Assembly (NCBI GenBank): GCA_963978905.1
Contig: OZ022258.1
Location: 29,206,716 to 29,270,715, forward strand
Reading direction: 5' to 3'
DNA from: Trichostrongylus colubriformis
Taxonomy: Eukaryota > Nematoda > Chromadorea > Rhabditida > Trichostrongylidae
DNA length: 64,000 nt
Shown here: positions 34,801-46,425 of the stretch, piece by piece
How the letters are laid out: each line of letters starts with the position of its first letter
Numbering within the stretch: the first letter of the stretch is position 1
Notes under the pieces: generated by a model
What the model saw: the letters and a program-made list of their open reading frames with translations, nothing else
Database searches by the model: none
What the model was told of the DNA's origin: nothing
Made by a program: the position numbers and the translations under genes

Positions 34801-35190
34801 TTGTTATAGGGAATGATTGGGGATATCGATGTGCTAATCGCTCAATGTACTAATTTGTGCTGGACTATCAATCTAAGGCCATGTTATCGTAGTGATAGCA
34901 CCTCTTACTTATATGACCTATTTTGTACTCTCGCCGTCATTCTGCGGTGTGCTGACGTCGCACTAGGTGTCGGCACTGTGGGATGGCGTGCAGAGATACT
35001 GAGATCTCCGAGCAGTAGTGCCGTTATCACCGCCTGGAAAAAGTGGCACACGGAAAGCAATGCCCGCAAGCGCGTTAGTAAATTCTCTTTGAAGACATGT
35101 TGCCTCTTGCTTGACTTTCTTTGTTCTGTGACCTTCAGAACAGAAGTCCACAATGGAACCCGCACTAAGTGTGAGTCAATGCAGGAGACG

Positions 35191-35430
35191 CACTGAGTGG
35201 GATTTTCGGCGGGACGGCGGATCGACGTATGGGCATTTCGAATTATCTGTGATTTGGGATTTTCGGCGATGCCACGTACCACCACTTCAGTCTACATGCA
35301 CTATGGCAAATGTTCCTAATTGCGATCCGCCAGGATCCCAAATCGCGGATACGCGAATGTGCTCTTTTTCTAGATGTATACTTATCTTATCTTGACGCGA
35401 AATCGCCGAAAATTCCAAATTGCGTTCCTT
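35191..35430. mobile_element. MITE family 3, inverted repeat with ATTTTCGGCG boxes
   Basis: The left arm has gtgggattttcggcg and a second gggattttcggcgatg box; the right arm has cgcgaaatcgccgaaaattcc. Internal tcttatcttgacgcg and aaatcgcggatacgcg boxes recur in the element at 42861-43233. Confidence 0.65.
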
Positions 35431-36216
35431 TGGTATGAGGGTAGCCTTTATGTCGCAACCTCGCGTACAAGTGAAAACGTGCACTCATAAACCATCATTC
35501 CCACAGCAGACTAAGGCTGATGTTCTCGTTCACAGAAAAACTGGGGATATTAATTTTAGCCTAAATCAAGGAGGAAAAGGAGCTTCGACGTAGTTGAGAA
35601 AACTTTCATTGCAAAAACTCAATGGACTGGTCCCGAATAGCTTCTTTTTCTTCCCCATACTTAGGCAAAAACCCACTTCCCCTAACCATGTCTGTCATGT
35701 CCTCACATGTTTGTAAGCAATGGTGCGCGATACGCTATCATTGAGTCATGGAACGTGGACCAAAATCAACCCCATAGTGCATTTTCAAATATTTTTGCTT
35801 TATCATGTATTTGTACCTTTGAGGAACGATGCTAAGGCTAGCTGGGCCCACCGCAGCTGCAGCTCCATAGCGAAGGCCACCGATGGAACGGAAAGTCCGC
35901 AACCGGAACCCACAAGCCGGAAGTGTCGACATTTCACCTAAATCATGGATGCAGAAAGTGTAGCCATTTTTCTGCATACCTTGTGAAATCACTGAAAAAA
36001 AAGCATTGTAAACTTACCCCTCTGCTACAAGTGGAAGCCACTCCGCCACTACCTGAACCACCTTTCAGGGCAAATACCTCAAACCAAATAATTACATGAT
36101 ATAGAAACTCGAAAACACCGTAGCTGATACGGCACGAAATCCACGGTATCTGATAAGTTTATGAAAGCTTCAAATAAGATTATTCAAGGCAAGTGGAAGT
36201 TCACAGTCTTAAAGCA

Positions 36217-36870
36217 TCCTACTATATATAATTCGCTTAGTATGTCTGTCTGTGTGTGTTAGTCCATATGTCCGTCTGTCTGTCACAAAATTCATATCTC
36301 GCGTCGCAGCAAAGCTGGGACTTTGAATTTTACAAGTGATGTAGTGGGTGGTAAAGGAATCATAGCGGTGGTGGACCGAAAGTGATAGCAGTTCATAAGG
36401 GCTGAAAAGGAGCCTCGGAAGGGGAAGTCGCCAAATCCGTTTCGCTTTTCGCATTGTTCCTAGAGCGTTCATACTCACAGATACTTTATGGATTGGGACA
36501 GGGACATTGATGGTGGGTGATTCATCTTGATAGCTGTTGGTAAGGAGCGCAAGAAGGCTAGAGGCGTCGAATCCGTTTCGCTTTTCGCATTCCCCAGAAT
36601 ATTCACACCCACAGATATTTTATGCAGTGGAGCGGGAACATTGATCGTGGGTGATCCAGCATAATAACGGTTAATGAGACTAGATAAGGGGAGTCAATAG
36701 GCAAAGGTTGCGAGGTCCGCTTCTTCTCTAAACAGATAGTGGAGTGTCCAAAGTCATAGTTGTTATAAGAGGTGGTACGGGGACCTTAATGGTGACGAAT
36801 TGAGTCTGATAACTAATGCTTGGCGCTGATGAGAGCCGTTAGTGGGTAAAATCCAGTACACCGCTGAATA
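36217..36870 (+). repeat. repeat family A copy
   Basis: It starts tcctactatatataattcgc, then a TGTCTGTC tract, then ttcatatctcgcgtcgcagc and aaagctgggac. Downstream, the boxes 'gtcgaatccgtttcgcttttcgcatt' (read in part) and gggaacattgat-gtgggtgat occur about three times (36430, 36560, 36700), giving an internal loose repeat of about 130 bp. Confidence 0.65.
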
Positions 36871-37044
36871 CTACCATACGACCGCTACAATAAAAGCGTC
36901 TGATGAACAGTGGCATTGGGTGAACATGTTTTGATTATGTACTGATATTCCGCTAAACCATCTGGACCTCCGAGAAGTGGGGGCCCTCTTCGGAGCAGCA
37001 ATATGCAGTGGTAAATGAGTAGATTATCGATAAACACTAGGTCT

Positions 37045-37446
37045 AAAGGAATCATCCACGGAAAATTGAGTTTCTTATTTGCGCACATATTTGTGATGTA
37101 TTTGCCCAATGTGGGCCATATGCAAAACTCCACGCGAAAAAATGTGAACCGGATGAGACACAGCACCACAAAGTCTTGGCCGATGGCGGGGCCTCCGAGC
37201 AAGTGCTCAACCCCATCGTCTGTCGCGGTCGGAGACGCATTCTAGGAACAGAAAGTCAAATAAACAGTCCCACTCTCTGTTTCCAACCGCGGCGGAAGAC
37301 GGGACAGGGCTTTTACTCGGAGGCCCCGCCCACCCGGCCGAGAATCTAGGGAGCTGTATCTGGGCCGAATTCTTATCTCATACGGTAGATACAACTTAAA
37401 TACATGGGTAACAAAAAAACTCATTTTTCCGTGGACCATTCTTTTG
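37045..37446. mobile_element. MITE family 5, about 400 bp
   Basis: The left end aaaggaatcatccacggaaa and the right end tttccgtggaccattctttt are inverted copies. Inner boxes ggcctccgagcaagtgctc and cttttactcggaggccccgcc also pair. A half copy is at 52240-52460, and the end motif gcatggaaaaatgagtttcac also occurs inside each 627-bp unit at 49.4-51.2 kb. Confidence 0.7.
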
Positions 37447-38640
37447 ACGCAGAGGGTAGTCGAGTTCAGCGAGAAAGATTCCCTGAGCGTTGCTTAATGG
37501 TGGCCGATGCTCATGAACATACGACAAACATGCAGAAGTGCAGGCGCCATGGCAAAAATCCACTGTGCTTGCCTGCACTCTCGATGGACAAGGCAGTTTC
37601 CCCCTAGCGCAAGTTCCATCATATCGAGGCATTTGAGAATTGAAGCATGAATTCCGCAAATCCCGTAATTAGACATCCGCACTCTAAGAGGCGCGAGACA
37701 GGACTCTCTCTATGAATCACTGCGCCGGGAGAATGGCTTGGTCAAGACGACAATGGCCACTATCACATGCGAGACGGACTTCAGTTCTCAAAAGGAATTT
37801 CAAAAGAAAAGGTCCCATGATGTTGGGTTTAGTAATTTTTCGAATTTCCGTTTCTTACTCGGAGGGATGAATTATCAGATTATCAGGGCTTCGTGCGACA
37901 TATCCTCCCCTTGCTCTGCGTTTCAAAATCTTCACCAAAATCTTGATCCCAAGCAATTCAATGGGCCATTTCATTTCATTCGGAGCATAAAATCATGGTG
38001 AAGCCACCACTGGATGGACCTTCTGACCAGAACGACGAGAGGCCCTGACCCTCATCCGATCGTGATCGTTGGAGTTTTATGTTGGAACGAATTCACGACG
38101 GGAGAGCCATTCGTAGGAGCTAGAGAGTTTTGAAAGCATGTCATCAGAACATGGCATCAAATACACTAAACACGTTTTGAAAACTACATATAGACCTAGA
38201 AGATCGAAACTTTCGGCCATTCAAAGCAATGGAGAATGAGATGCATGAAGAATCAGCATTTTCTCTTTTTTTTTTTACGTTGTTGAATGCTTCCATCTGC
38301 TTAGCGGCTATATCATTTTGCGTTGTAGTAAAAGCGACGTCTTCAACATAAATGAAGGGAAGAAAATTTCTGTGCTACTCAGTTGGAATATGGTGTTGGT
38401 GCGCGTATCTTCATGCAAAGCACTGCATTATATTCTTCAATTTCGCTCTACCATTGGGACTTCAGAAATTTCCTTCGCGCTAAACGGGCCGAACTCAATA
38501 TGAGACTCGCAGATCATCCGACTCATCTTCTGCGTCGTCTCTCAGATTTCCGTAATTAATTACACATGAGAGACCTTGTTGAAAACCCTGAAAATCAATG
38601 GGAAGCGACTACTGTCACAACTCTAGGAGGATTGTAATAC
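37447..38640. other. unassigned DNA
   Basis: No supported exon was seen. A small inverted repeat (cagaagtgcaggc … gcctgcactctc) lies at about 37532-37583. The plus-strand open stretch 37738-38001 has no recognisable domain. Confidence 0.35.
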
Positions 38641-38659
38641 AATCACCGCTGAGCAAACG

Positions 38660-38955
38660 ACATGTGTTTTCCATTGTTCAAAATGTAGAGGAGACGAAAA
38701 AGCCGAAAAAGGAGAAAAATAGCCAGAATCCAGACTTAGTTCAACAGTTAAAAGGAATCAAGTCCGCAGAGCGTAGTCCGTTAGGGATCGACGAGCGTCT
38801 ATAAACCTCAAAATTTCAGGGTTTGGTGATGTGGACGAGTCATCCGTCGCATAAAATGGGTTAAATGGTTGGCGGTAGAGTGGCAGCTCGGCCTCATGTG
38901 CCCCATTGGCGAGTTAATTGCAAGGGGCCGCGCCTAAGGCCGTCTCCCATCATTA
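38660..38955. repeat. MITE family 6, partial copy
   Basis: The order 'tgtagaggag-cgaaaa…ccagaat', 'gggtttggtgatgtggac', 'gagtcatccgtcgca', 'gtgccccattggcgag' and 'gcaaggggccgc' is the same as in the right half of the element at 60876-61410, with about one-fifth mismatch. No left end was found. Confidence 0.65.
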
Positions 38956-39208
38956 CTTTTAGGTCCCTCATATAAAGAATATATTAGGCTGAAGCATAAG
39001 TCTTGAGACACATACGACTTTTCTTTCAGTACCTTGCTACACTATGCTATGCTAACACTATGCTAACAATATACGTTGCCACTTTGAAACTATGTAGTCA
39101 TCACTGTCTTCCACCATATTCACTGACTGCGTAGCTGCTCAAAAAATCACAACTTACGATTTCAGACGATCAAACTTTTTACTCTTTGTATAACGCTCAG
39201 GGCCCTAA

Positions 39209-40252
39209 TTGAAGGCACACTCCAGGATTATTGGGATATCACATCTCCTGCCGTGGATGGATAGTTCGACCCAAGCCACATAGGCTGTACCTGTACTGAG
39301 GCGTGGGTGTCAGTTCCTGGAGCGTGCAGAGCCAAGGAATCTAGCGCAACAGCTCGGCCCCGCCCACCTCAGTCGGGGGTCTGCCTTAAGTCTTCGTCTC
39401 TTATCTTTGACATAGGTAGACCACCTACGTAGCCAAGATCTCGAAACTGGCAGTAAACCAATCGTCTCGTGAGGTAAACCCATTATGAGTGACCTGACCC
39501 CACACTAAGCACCGGAACACTTGCAGCATACCCCCGGCTGGGGTGGGCGGGGCCGAGCTGTTGCGCTAGATTGTGTGGCTCTGCACGCTCCATGAACTGA
39601 CATCCACGCCTCGGTAAAGGTACAGCGGGTCGCTGGTTATTGGTACGACCACGCCTTCTTCGCACCTAATTACTTTTGCCTCGCACATGTGGTGCGAGGT
39701 GACCCCAATTAGCTGCGAGAACTCACGGATCATCATGTTACCCACATTGATCCATAAAATGAGTGAAAAACAAATCAGACAAGCAATATAAATAGGACCA
39801 TTTTCTTGAAGAGGTAATTCACAATTTCACAAACTTTTCGAAACATGGTCATCAAACTCTATCCAAGAAAAGCGGGATGGTATTGGTGATGGCAATGAAC
39901 TCTGACTTCCGATGGAACTTCTAAATGCTTATTTACGCAAGAGGATGTTCCTCTTGCAAACGAAACACTCGCCACTTAGCCTCATATATTCATCTTAGAT
40001 TTATGTTATTTTTGTGTTGTCACTCTTGGTTAATAGATAATAAATACACCTGAATAATCAGCATAATACCGATTAATCTGTATTTCCATAGCGGGTCACC
40101 TCGCACCTCATGTGCGAGGCAGTAATTAGCTGCGAAAAAGGCGGGGTCGTACCAATAACCAACTTCCCAGGTACAGCCTACGTAGCTTGGGTCGAACTAT
40201 CCATCCACGGCAGGAGATGTGATATCCCAGTAATCCTGGAATGTGCCTTTAA
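39209..40252. mobile_element. 1.04-kb element with long nested inverted repeats
   Basis: The outer arms (over 110 bp: ttgaaggcacactccaggat … ggacccaagc-like boxes) pair with …gcttgggtcgaactatccat…ctggaatgtgccttta. Inside the left half, 39310-39390 pairs with 39525-39610 (ctggagcgtgcagagcc…agctcggccccgcccac). A second inner pair (ggtgcgaggtgacc / gggtcacctcgcacc; about 39690 and 40090) brackets an AT-rich core with no coding capacity. Confidence 0.8.
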
Positions 40253-40685
40253 GTAGTGTTCGGATTACTGTAGGGTGAGAGAGTACGTAGGATGAAGCGG
40301 AATTGCGAAGCTGAATTCCTTCTTTTTCCCGCCTTATCTTGGCAGAATGCTGATATACGTGGCCATGTTGGAAGGCAAATCAACTGCTTTGGAAAAAGGT
40401 GAAAGCAAGTGTTAGCTAGTTTCCAGAGATGTTTGGCGCGAACAGTAGTTGTTACAGTAGTAACGGCTGGCACCATTCTCATTGTGATATTTCTGAGGCC
40501 GAACAAATAGATTTGATCTGAAATTCAGCTACTGTCACATGGAGAGACAATTTCACAGTATTTCGCCAGTAGTCCACCTTTCAATGTTAACAGAGAGTGC
40601 CCAGCCTTCAGCTCCAATTATAATGAAAAGCAATCTTCTATCAGTGAAGGGTAGCATAACAGCGTTTCCTGTCCACTCACGTCGG

Positions 40686-41370
40686 TAAGATGGGCGTGGG
40701 TGCTTAATCAGGATTGACCTCCCACATCTCTTGCCTCGCACCTTCCCTAATTACTTCGCACCTCTCCGAATGCGCCTGAGGGATCACCTCCCTAACTGCC
40801 CTCGCTCAAGTCAGGATTCATAGCGCAAGGAACAGAAAGCGTGGAGTTAAGTTGGGACAAAGAGAGACTTGCAGGATTGATTGAAACTAGTAGGACTTTA
40901 CGAAAGAAAGATGGTCAGGGTAAAAATGTGAAAAATGGAAGAGTCCGAAAAGAAAAAACTAACTGGGCAACATTGGCATCTTTTTAGAAGACGAATAAAA
41001 GGGAACAACTATGTATTCATGAGGAGTAATTTCGACAGTTTTCTGATGTTCTGATCTCAAATCCAGAAACGTTCGTGATAAACAAGATAATTTCTATCTA
41101 CGTCTAGCTATACTACCAATACTTCTATATAACTTCAAAATTCTGTTTTTTTCTGCTACATAATGACTCCGTTCAATTGTGATTATACCATTTAGCTGTT
41201 GCAATGAAGATCTTAGTTAGTTACGTAGTAGATGAGTCGATGAATACAGTAAGATGAGCCAATTGAGGACGTCATCCCTGCGGCGCATTCGGAGAGGTGC
41301 GAAGTAATTAGGGAAGGTGCGGGGCAGGAGATGTAGAAGGTCAATCCTGACTACAAACCCACACCCTGGT
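40686..41370. mobile_element. 685-bp element with about 100-bp inverted ends
   Basis: The left arm gcgtgggtgcttaatcagga…ttccctaattacttcgcacctctccgaatgcgcc pairs with the right arm ggcgcattcggagaggtgcg…tcaatcctgac-tac…cccacaccctgg. The interior is AT-rich with no open frame. The boxes ctcgcac and taattacttcgcac are also present in the element at 39209-40252, so the two may be related. Confidence 0.75.
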
Positions 41371-42030
41371 AAGATACTGCAACCGCTTACAGTGTGCCCC
41401 AAAAGTATAGGTTCACCCTATCTTTCATCTATATCGCTAGAACAGAACATCGATCCCTTTTCCGAATTTTCACCGTCAGTACTTGATGGCTGCTGCGATC
41501 AAACGCAGATCAAATGGGTGGAACCTAAAACAGAAAATCGCGGATTTTTACTTCCTTTTGTTCAGAAATCACCCCAAAAGTGCCCTAAAAAATAGCTTCA
41601 CTTAGTTTTTCTGCCTTCTGCACGCAGAACACACTTATACGAGCACGAACGGGGAGGGACAGCTAAAGGATTACAAGTCTTTGGAGCTCAGCAGTTGCAA
41701 AATTTAAAAATGTGTCGACTCGGCTCCCTAATCTTACTGTGAGAGTGGAAGACCGCGGCAACTTTCTGAGAGGCATAAGCGTTGAACCCTAAACACTGCA
41801 TTCAAATTCACAGAGGGCGTGCCACGGCTGTGCAGGGACATGGTAACCATTCTGTCGAAAAGTTCTGTTCACTGTCTTTTGAAATCGTCTTCCACATCGA
41901 GCGAAGGCGGTTTTCGTCCATCCATATCCCACGAGCGCGCACAAGAAGGCTCGAGACCTTTATGCCAAAGAACGTGTGAGCTAAAAACATCAGTAGGATG
42001 GGGTAGTTTGTAGAGTTTGTACGGTTACTT

Positions 42031-42486
42031 AAAGGCACACCACGCGATAAACAAAGTGGTCCTTACCTTCTGATGGCAGGTTGACCCTTGGATGGTTGTG
42101 AAGATTGCACCCTTTTCGCGGCGCCACGGCTCACCCTAGCCGCGCACGGCCTGGTCGACCTGAGCCGAGTTGAGCCCATCGAGCCGAATCACTCCCGGCT
42201 TAGACGAGAGGGAAATTCGCCATAAGACAAGATAAGGCAGCGCTAGCAATAGCGAAGGTAGCTTCAACAGGGGACAATAGATGATATCGTAGCATTTTGC
42301 GCGATATCATCGAGCAAAAACTCATTTCTAATCTCCCACACTCGTACGAGTACAGAGGGCAGGGAGCATTATTTTTGATGATTTGGAGGGGTTTGATTCA
42401 TATTTCTTCACTGTTGGGTAAACCAGGGCCTGTAAATCCAGTATCACGCGCGATAGCTCTCATAAACTTTCGCGAGGTGTGCCTTT
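42031..42486. mobile_element. MITE family 4 copy
   Basis: It runs from aaaggcacaccacgcgataa to cgcgaggtgtgccttt, with ends that are 10-11-bp inverted repeats. It shares the interior (cggcgccacggctcacc, catcgagcaaaaactcat, ttcttcactgttgggtaaacc) with 17571-18080. Unlike that copy, it lacks the second arm of the GC-rich palindrome. Confidence 0.78.
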
Positions 42487-42860
42487 AACTGACGTAGTTG
42501 TTCACGGATATTACTGAGAGCGTTCCAGATGATCTTTTCTGATGTGATTTTACAAGTTATCGGAGGGATCTGGGACGGTAGTAAAGTAATCGGAACAGAC
42601 AGTTATAAGGATACATTTACTTCCAAGTAAGCTGTAGAATTTGTATAACGATTGAACAGGCCTAACAAGCCTTCCTACTCCATGAGAATGAATAAAGCAC
42701 AGCTGAGCTAGAAGTCACTACAAGGTCACATCAGCATAGTGGCGGTGACTAAACACGAGCATGCATTACTCTACATTTCATCGCATCCATATTATCTCTC
42801 CACCTCTCTAACTACCTCCAAGTAAGTCTTTGAACTAGTAGTGAAGTAGTAGTAGCCGGG

Positions 42861-43233
42861 AGGCTGCGTTCATACCTAACTGAATGAGTTGGGCATCCGC
42901 ACATCCGCGATCTGGGATTTTCGGCGATGTCTCGTACCAGCACGGCAGCTCATTTCCATTGTGGCAAATAGCCAAAATCGCGGGTGCGCCGATACTCTCA
43001 CTTTTTCGATCGATACCCATCTTATCCTTGACGCCAATGCGCCAATTCTCTCAAATCGCGGATGCGCCAATACTCGCAGTTTCTTGATCGATACGTATCT
43101 TATGCATGACGCGAATGCGCCAATTCTCTCAAATCGCGGATGCGCACATGCGCTTATTCTCTCGATCGATACGTATCTTTAACTTTACGCCGATGCGCTG
43201 AAAATCCCATTCAGTTAGGTATGAACGCAGCCT
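42861..43233. mobile_element. MITE (family 1-type ends, family 3-type interior) with 78-bp tandem repeats
   Basis: The ends aggctgcgttcatacctaac and gttaggtatgaacgcagcct are perfect inverted copies. Inside, the motif tcgcgg-tgcgcc followed by ctcgatcgatac-tatctta occurs three times at 78-bp spacing (starting at 42978, 43056 and 43134). The repeats resemble the right part of the element at 35191-35430. Confidence 0.8.
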
Positions 43234-43774
43234 AAGGGGTTTCGTGTACTTAATGGAAAGATTGCCACATGGAATACGTGAAACCCTGTAGAGGTAGAAT
43301 GGAAAAGGCAGAAAGGCTGAGCGGCATAGAAAAGAGAGCGCGTGTATGGAGAGAGAGCGAGGCAGTGGAGACACATGAGATAACGTGTCAGCATGATACG
43401 TCTAGATCCTAGACATTATATGGCAAAGCTCCAATTACGTGGCGTAGGAATGATACCAGTAGGAGTGTGACAGGTTCTTGACACGTCGATCATGTTGAGA
43501 AATGTTGACCCAGGTTAAGCAGCACCTTATTCTACCCTAATGGACGACATTCACATCGACCATATAGATGCTACTTAGTGTTAGTGTAGAGGCACTGCTG
43601 CTGACTATGAAACGTGAGGAAGGGTTCGGAATCGGTGCTGGTCGCAATTTTTGCTCACTACGGAAAAAGTTGATTTTCGGCAGCGGTATACCCACTTTCA
43701 ACTGTTATGATCTCATTGTCAGAGCTACCAAGACTCATCGTTCACTTAATTGCCGGTATCAGGTGAATTGCTAC

Positions 43775-44016
43775 CGTTTCTGGGGAAAAAGACAAACTAC
43801 TTTTGAAGGCGCGGCTCTGGTGGTAGTAGTGTTATGGTTTGAGCCGCCTTCTCTCGCTTCAATAAGAGCCGTGTAGGAAAGATCACACGCTGCATGGGCT
43901 CCAGTGGCTTCCAAAGTGCTAAAGTGGTTGTTCCCCACATATAAAGGAACTTCATTCGTGCGCTGTAAATTCCAACAAAATAATGCTCCTGTCTGTGTGT
44001 GTGCCTCCACTGGCGT
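43775..44016 (-). CDS. possible exon beside the assembly gap
   Basis: The minus-strand frame is open from the gap edge and contains VPLYVGNNHFSTLEATGAHA and an NHNTTTT stretch with a possible N-glycosylation site. It ends near CTTCAAAAG or at the stop at 43771. It is on the same strand as, and downstream of, the fusion-protein-like gene at 44311-45577, so it may be one of its later exons; the gap prevents a phase check. Confidence 0.3.
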
Positions 44017-44216
44017 NNNNNNNNNNNNNNNNNNNNNNNNNNNNNNNNNNNNNNNNNNNNNNNNNNNNNNNNNNNNNNNNNNNNNNNNNNNNNNNNNNNN
44101 NNNNNNNNNNNNNNNNNNNNNNNNNNNNNNNNNNNNNNNNNNNNNNNNNNNNNNNNNNNNNNNNNNNNNNNNNNNNNNNNNNNNNNNNNNNNNNNNNNNN
44201 NNNNNNNNNNNNNNNN
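44017..44216. other. assembly gap of 200 N
   Basis: The run of exactly 200 Ns is a standard scaffold spacer; its true size is unknown. It cuts the minus-strand gene block 43775-45577. Confidence 1.
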
Positions 44217-44310
44217 TTACTGACTTCCGAAACTGTCGTTGTCGGACAACAGATCTAAAATCGTCACACATTTATTTTTTACACTCAGCATGAAACCCAC
44301 ATATACTCAC

Positions 44311-45577
44311 CTTGATTTCCATTACTTTACTGTTCATTCCCATTACTGTGGCTTTTAATGCGTTCCTTGCACCACTACCATACCGTGCTATCAGTGACTC
44401 GTTGAAGCGCTTGCCCATTAGACGTTGAACTGCCGATACAAGGCTGTGATTGCTAGATGCCTCCATGAGCTCTTCTGCCACTCTATTGAAGCTAAACAGC
44501 TGATCGAGCGTGTCACGCACCATCGAGTATAACTGTTGCTTCACTAATGCAAACACGGATCCAAATCGTATGCTGGAATCGTTCGATTGCTTCTATTCAC
44601 CGCTATACATGCACATTGTTTACAAAACTTGCAGCAATTGCCCCCCACTACACATCCACTTACCTTGAAGTTTCGATGGTCAAATCATTGATAATTTTTG
44701 CGAGCTCATTCATTAGTTCATTCACATCGTCTTTTTCTTCCTAAACTCATTACATGATTTGACGAATTAACACGAGTATAAAACACGCAGCAGTATAAAA
44801 TTCGTAGTTGCAAACCTCGTCCAATTGTTTGAATTGTTGGTTCTGGACAAAACTCGTGATTGCTTTGAACATCAGACTACCAAGTCCCATTCCGATACCA
44901 AGTGCCACGACTCCGGCAAACGGAAAGAACTGTACTCCCGTCGACCTTGGAGTGCTCATTGTTCAACAGATTTATAATCTAACATGACACTATGTGCAAG
45001 AGTAGTGCTTACTTGTAGATGGGCGTGGAGGCCAGGCGCTTTTCAAAAAGTTCCTTCATGTCGGCTTTGTGTGTGGCCAATGCAGTTGCTTTCATTCCCT
45101 TGTACACCTTAACACACTTTTGCGCTTCTATGCATTGCGACTAATGCGATAAGACATGTGTACTAACCGTGTATCAAAGTGTCGTATTGAGCAGCGTGGT
45201 ATTGCCAGAGCTCAGCAAATCACTTTCAATAGGTTTGATCGCCGCCTCAAACACGTCACCATCGACGTAGGCCGTATAATCTGAAATAATAATTTCACTG
45301 CTGTTGAACAACGAATCCACTCAACGCAACGAGACACCGTGTGTACGTCTCTCTTACCCATCAGTACTATGCCGCATTCGCTTTTCTCGTCCGCTACCTC
45401 GCCCACTACTTCCGCATGGAGCCCGTTACGTAGCAGTTCTTCACGGAGCCCACTATCAAGTTGAAGAGGAATATGAGGTGTAACGTCCGGCACATACATT
45501 CCATAGCTGGCATTACCATGATTTGTGCACATGAGCACCAATAGTGATAATGCTTTGTAGAATTGCACGGACTGCAT
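44311..45577 (-). pseudogene. intron-split secreted glycoprotein, fusion-protein-like, with breaks
   Basis: Candidate exons, minus strand: 45358-45577 (signal peptide MQSVQFYKALSLLVLMC…), 45168-45280, 45013-45098, 44816-44954, 44664-44740 and 44311-44543. The fourth carries FFPFAGVVALGIGMG, a Gly/Ala-rich hydrophobic segment; the fifth is a heptad-type helix with VNELMNELAKIINDL; the sixth is helical. This order resembles class I viral fusion glycoproteins (fusion peptide, then heptad repeat), and the FAGVV start recalls paramyxovirus-type F proteins. Breaks: an in-frame TGA at 45174-45176, two codons before the donor, and a phase mismatch between the fifth and sixth exons; one acceptor is AAG. 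It may be a decayed viral or retroviral entry gene, or an ordinary secreted nematode gene. Family assignment is inference. Confidence 0.5.
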
Positions 45578-45759
45578 TCTCTGCTGTAAACATTATTACA
45601 ATGCAAACATATGGAGCACTATCTTGAAAAATTTGTGTGGTATTCATTAAGTGGGATAAGAGTGGCATTACACATTTATGCACTATGCTGAGCATTTGGG
45701 AAAACATTTATTCCATTTCGCAACTATATGCAATATGTACAGTTGCTTCAACTGATTTC

Positions 45760-45880
45760 TTATGACTTATGTCTTGAAACATCTCCAGCAGGGATGACGC
45801 TCCACTTGGCTGCTCCTTCCGATGGGTACTGTGGTCGCTTTGCCTCCTTCCCCGTCTTTTCAATTGTCCACGTTAAACAA
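45760..45880 (-). CDS. isolated terminal-exon-like stretch
   Basis: After a gcatttag acceptor the minus strand reads …TWTIEKTGKEAKRPQYPSEG… to a TAA at 45760-45762. The composition looks coding (charged, no low complexity). No upstream exon in a matching phase was found, and the AT-rich island lies just beyond. It may be the last exon of a gene on the minus strand or a relic. Confidence 0.3.
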
Positions 45881-45979
45881 CTAAATGCGTCGAATTATTA
45901 ATAAGTTCGTTTTTACTTTGTTTTATTGCTTTGTCTGCACCCAGCAAACTTTTGGCAGTGGTATACTGTGCCGATGTTT

Positions 45980-46310
45980 AGGTAGAAATTTGTGAAACAT
46001 GAAAAAATACAATATAATATTTTCTCAAAACTGATTCCTAAAAACAAGGTATAACAATTTAGTTATAATAATAATGACATCTTCAATAGAAAAGAAAAGC
46101 AAAAATCATAACTTTTTAAAAAGGCATCTAATTAATCAGCTACATAATTATGACATCCATAATAATATAAAAATAAATAATTAGTAATAATTTGAGAAGA
46201 ATTAGTAATAGTGATAGAATAATAGAAATTTTAGATACTAATTGTTTTGGTTTACTTTCTTCATCAATTGAAGATGGAAACAGAAAAGTAATTTTAAGCA
46301 ACAAGGTACC
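45980..46310. other. AT-rich island
   Basis: This stretch is markedly richer in A and T than its surroundings, with many aataat and taataa words, and it ends abruptly near 46310. The plus-strand frame from 46192 (…SNSDRIIEILDTNCFGLL…) stays open into the next gene. The base use is unlike both flanks, which suggests a separate origin or a regulatory spacer. Confidence 0.6.
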
Positions 46311-46425
46311 TTTTGCGCGCTGTGGTGGTGGTAATCACAAGTGCACAGCGATAACGTGCACTTGTTTAATTAGCACTAAAATTTCAGCATCTCTTTCGGA
46401 AGACAGTAGCGAAGGGTCTACGGTA

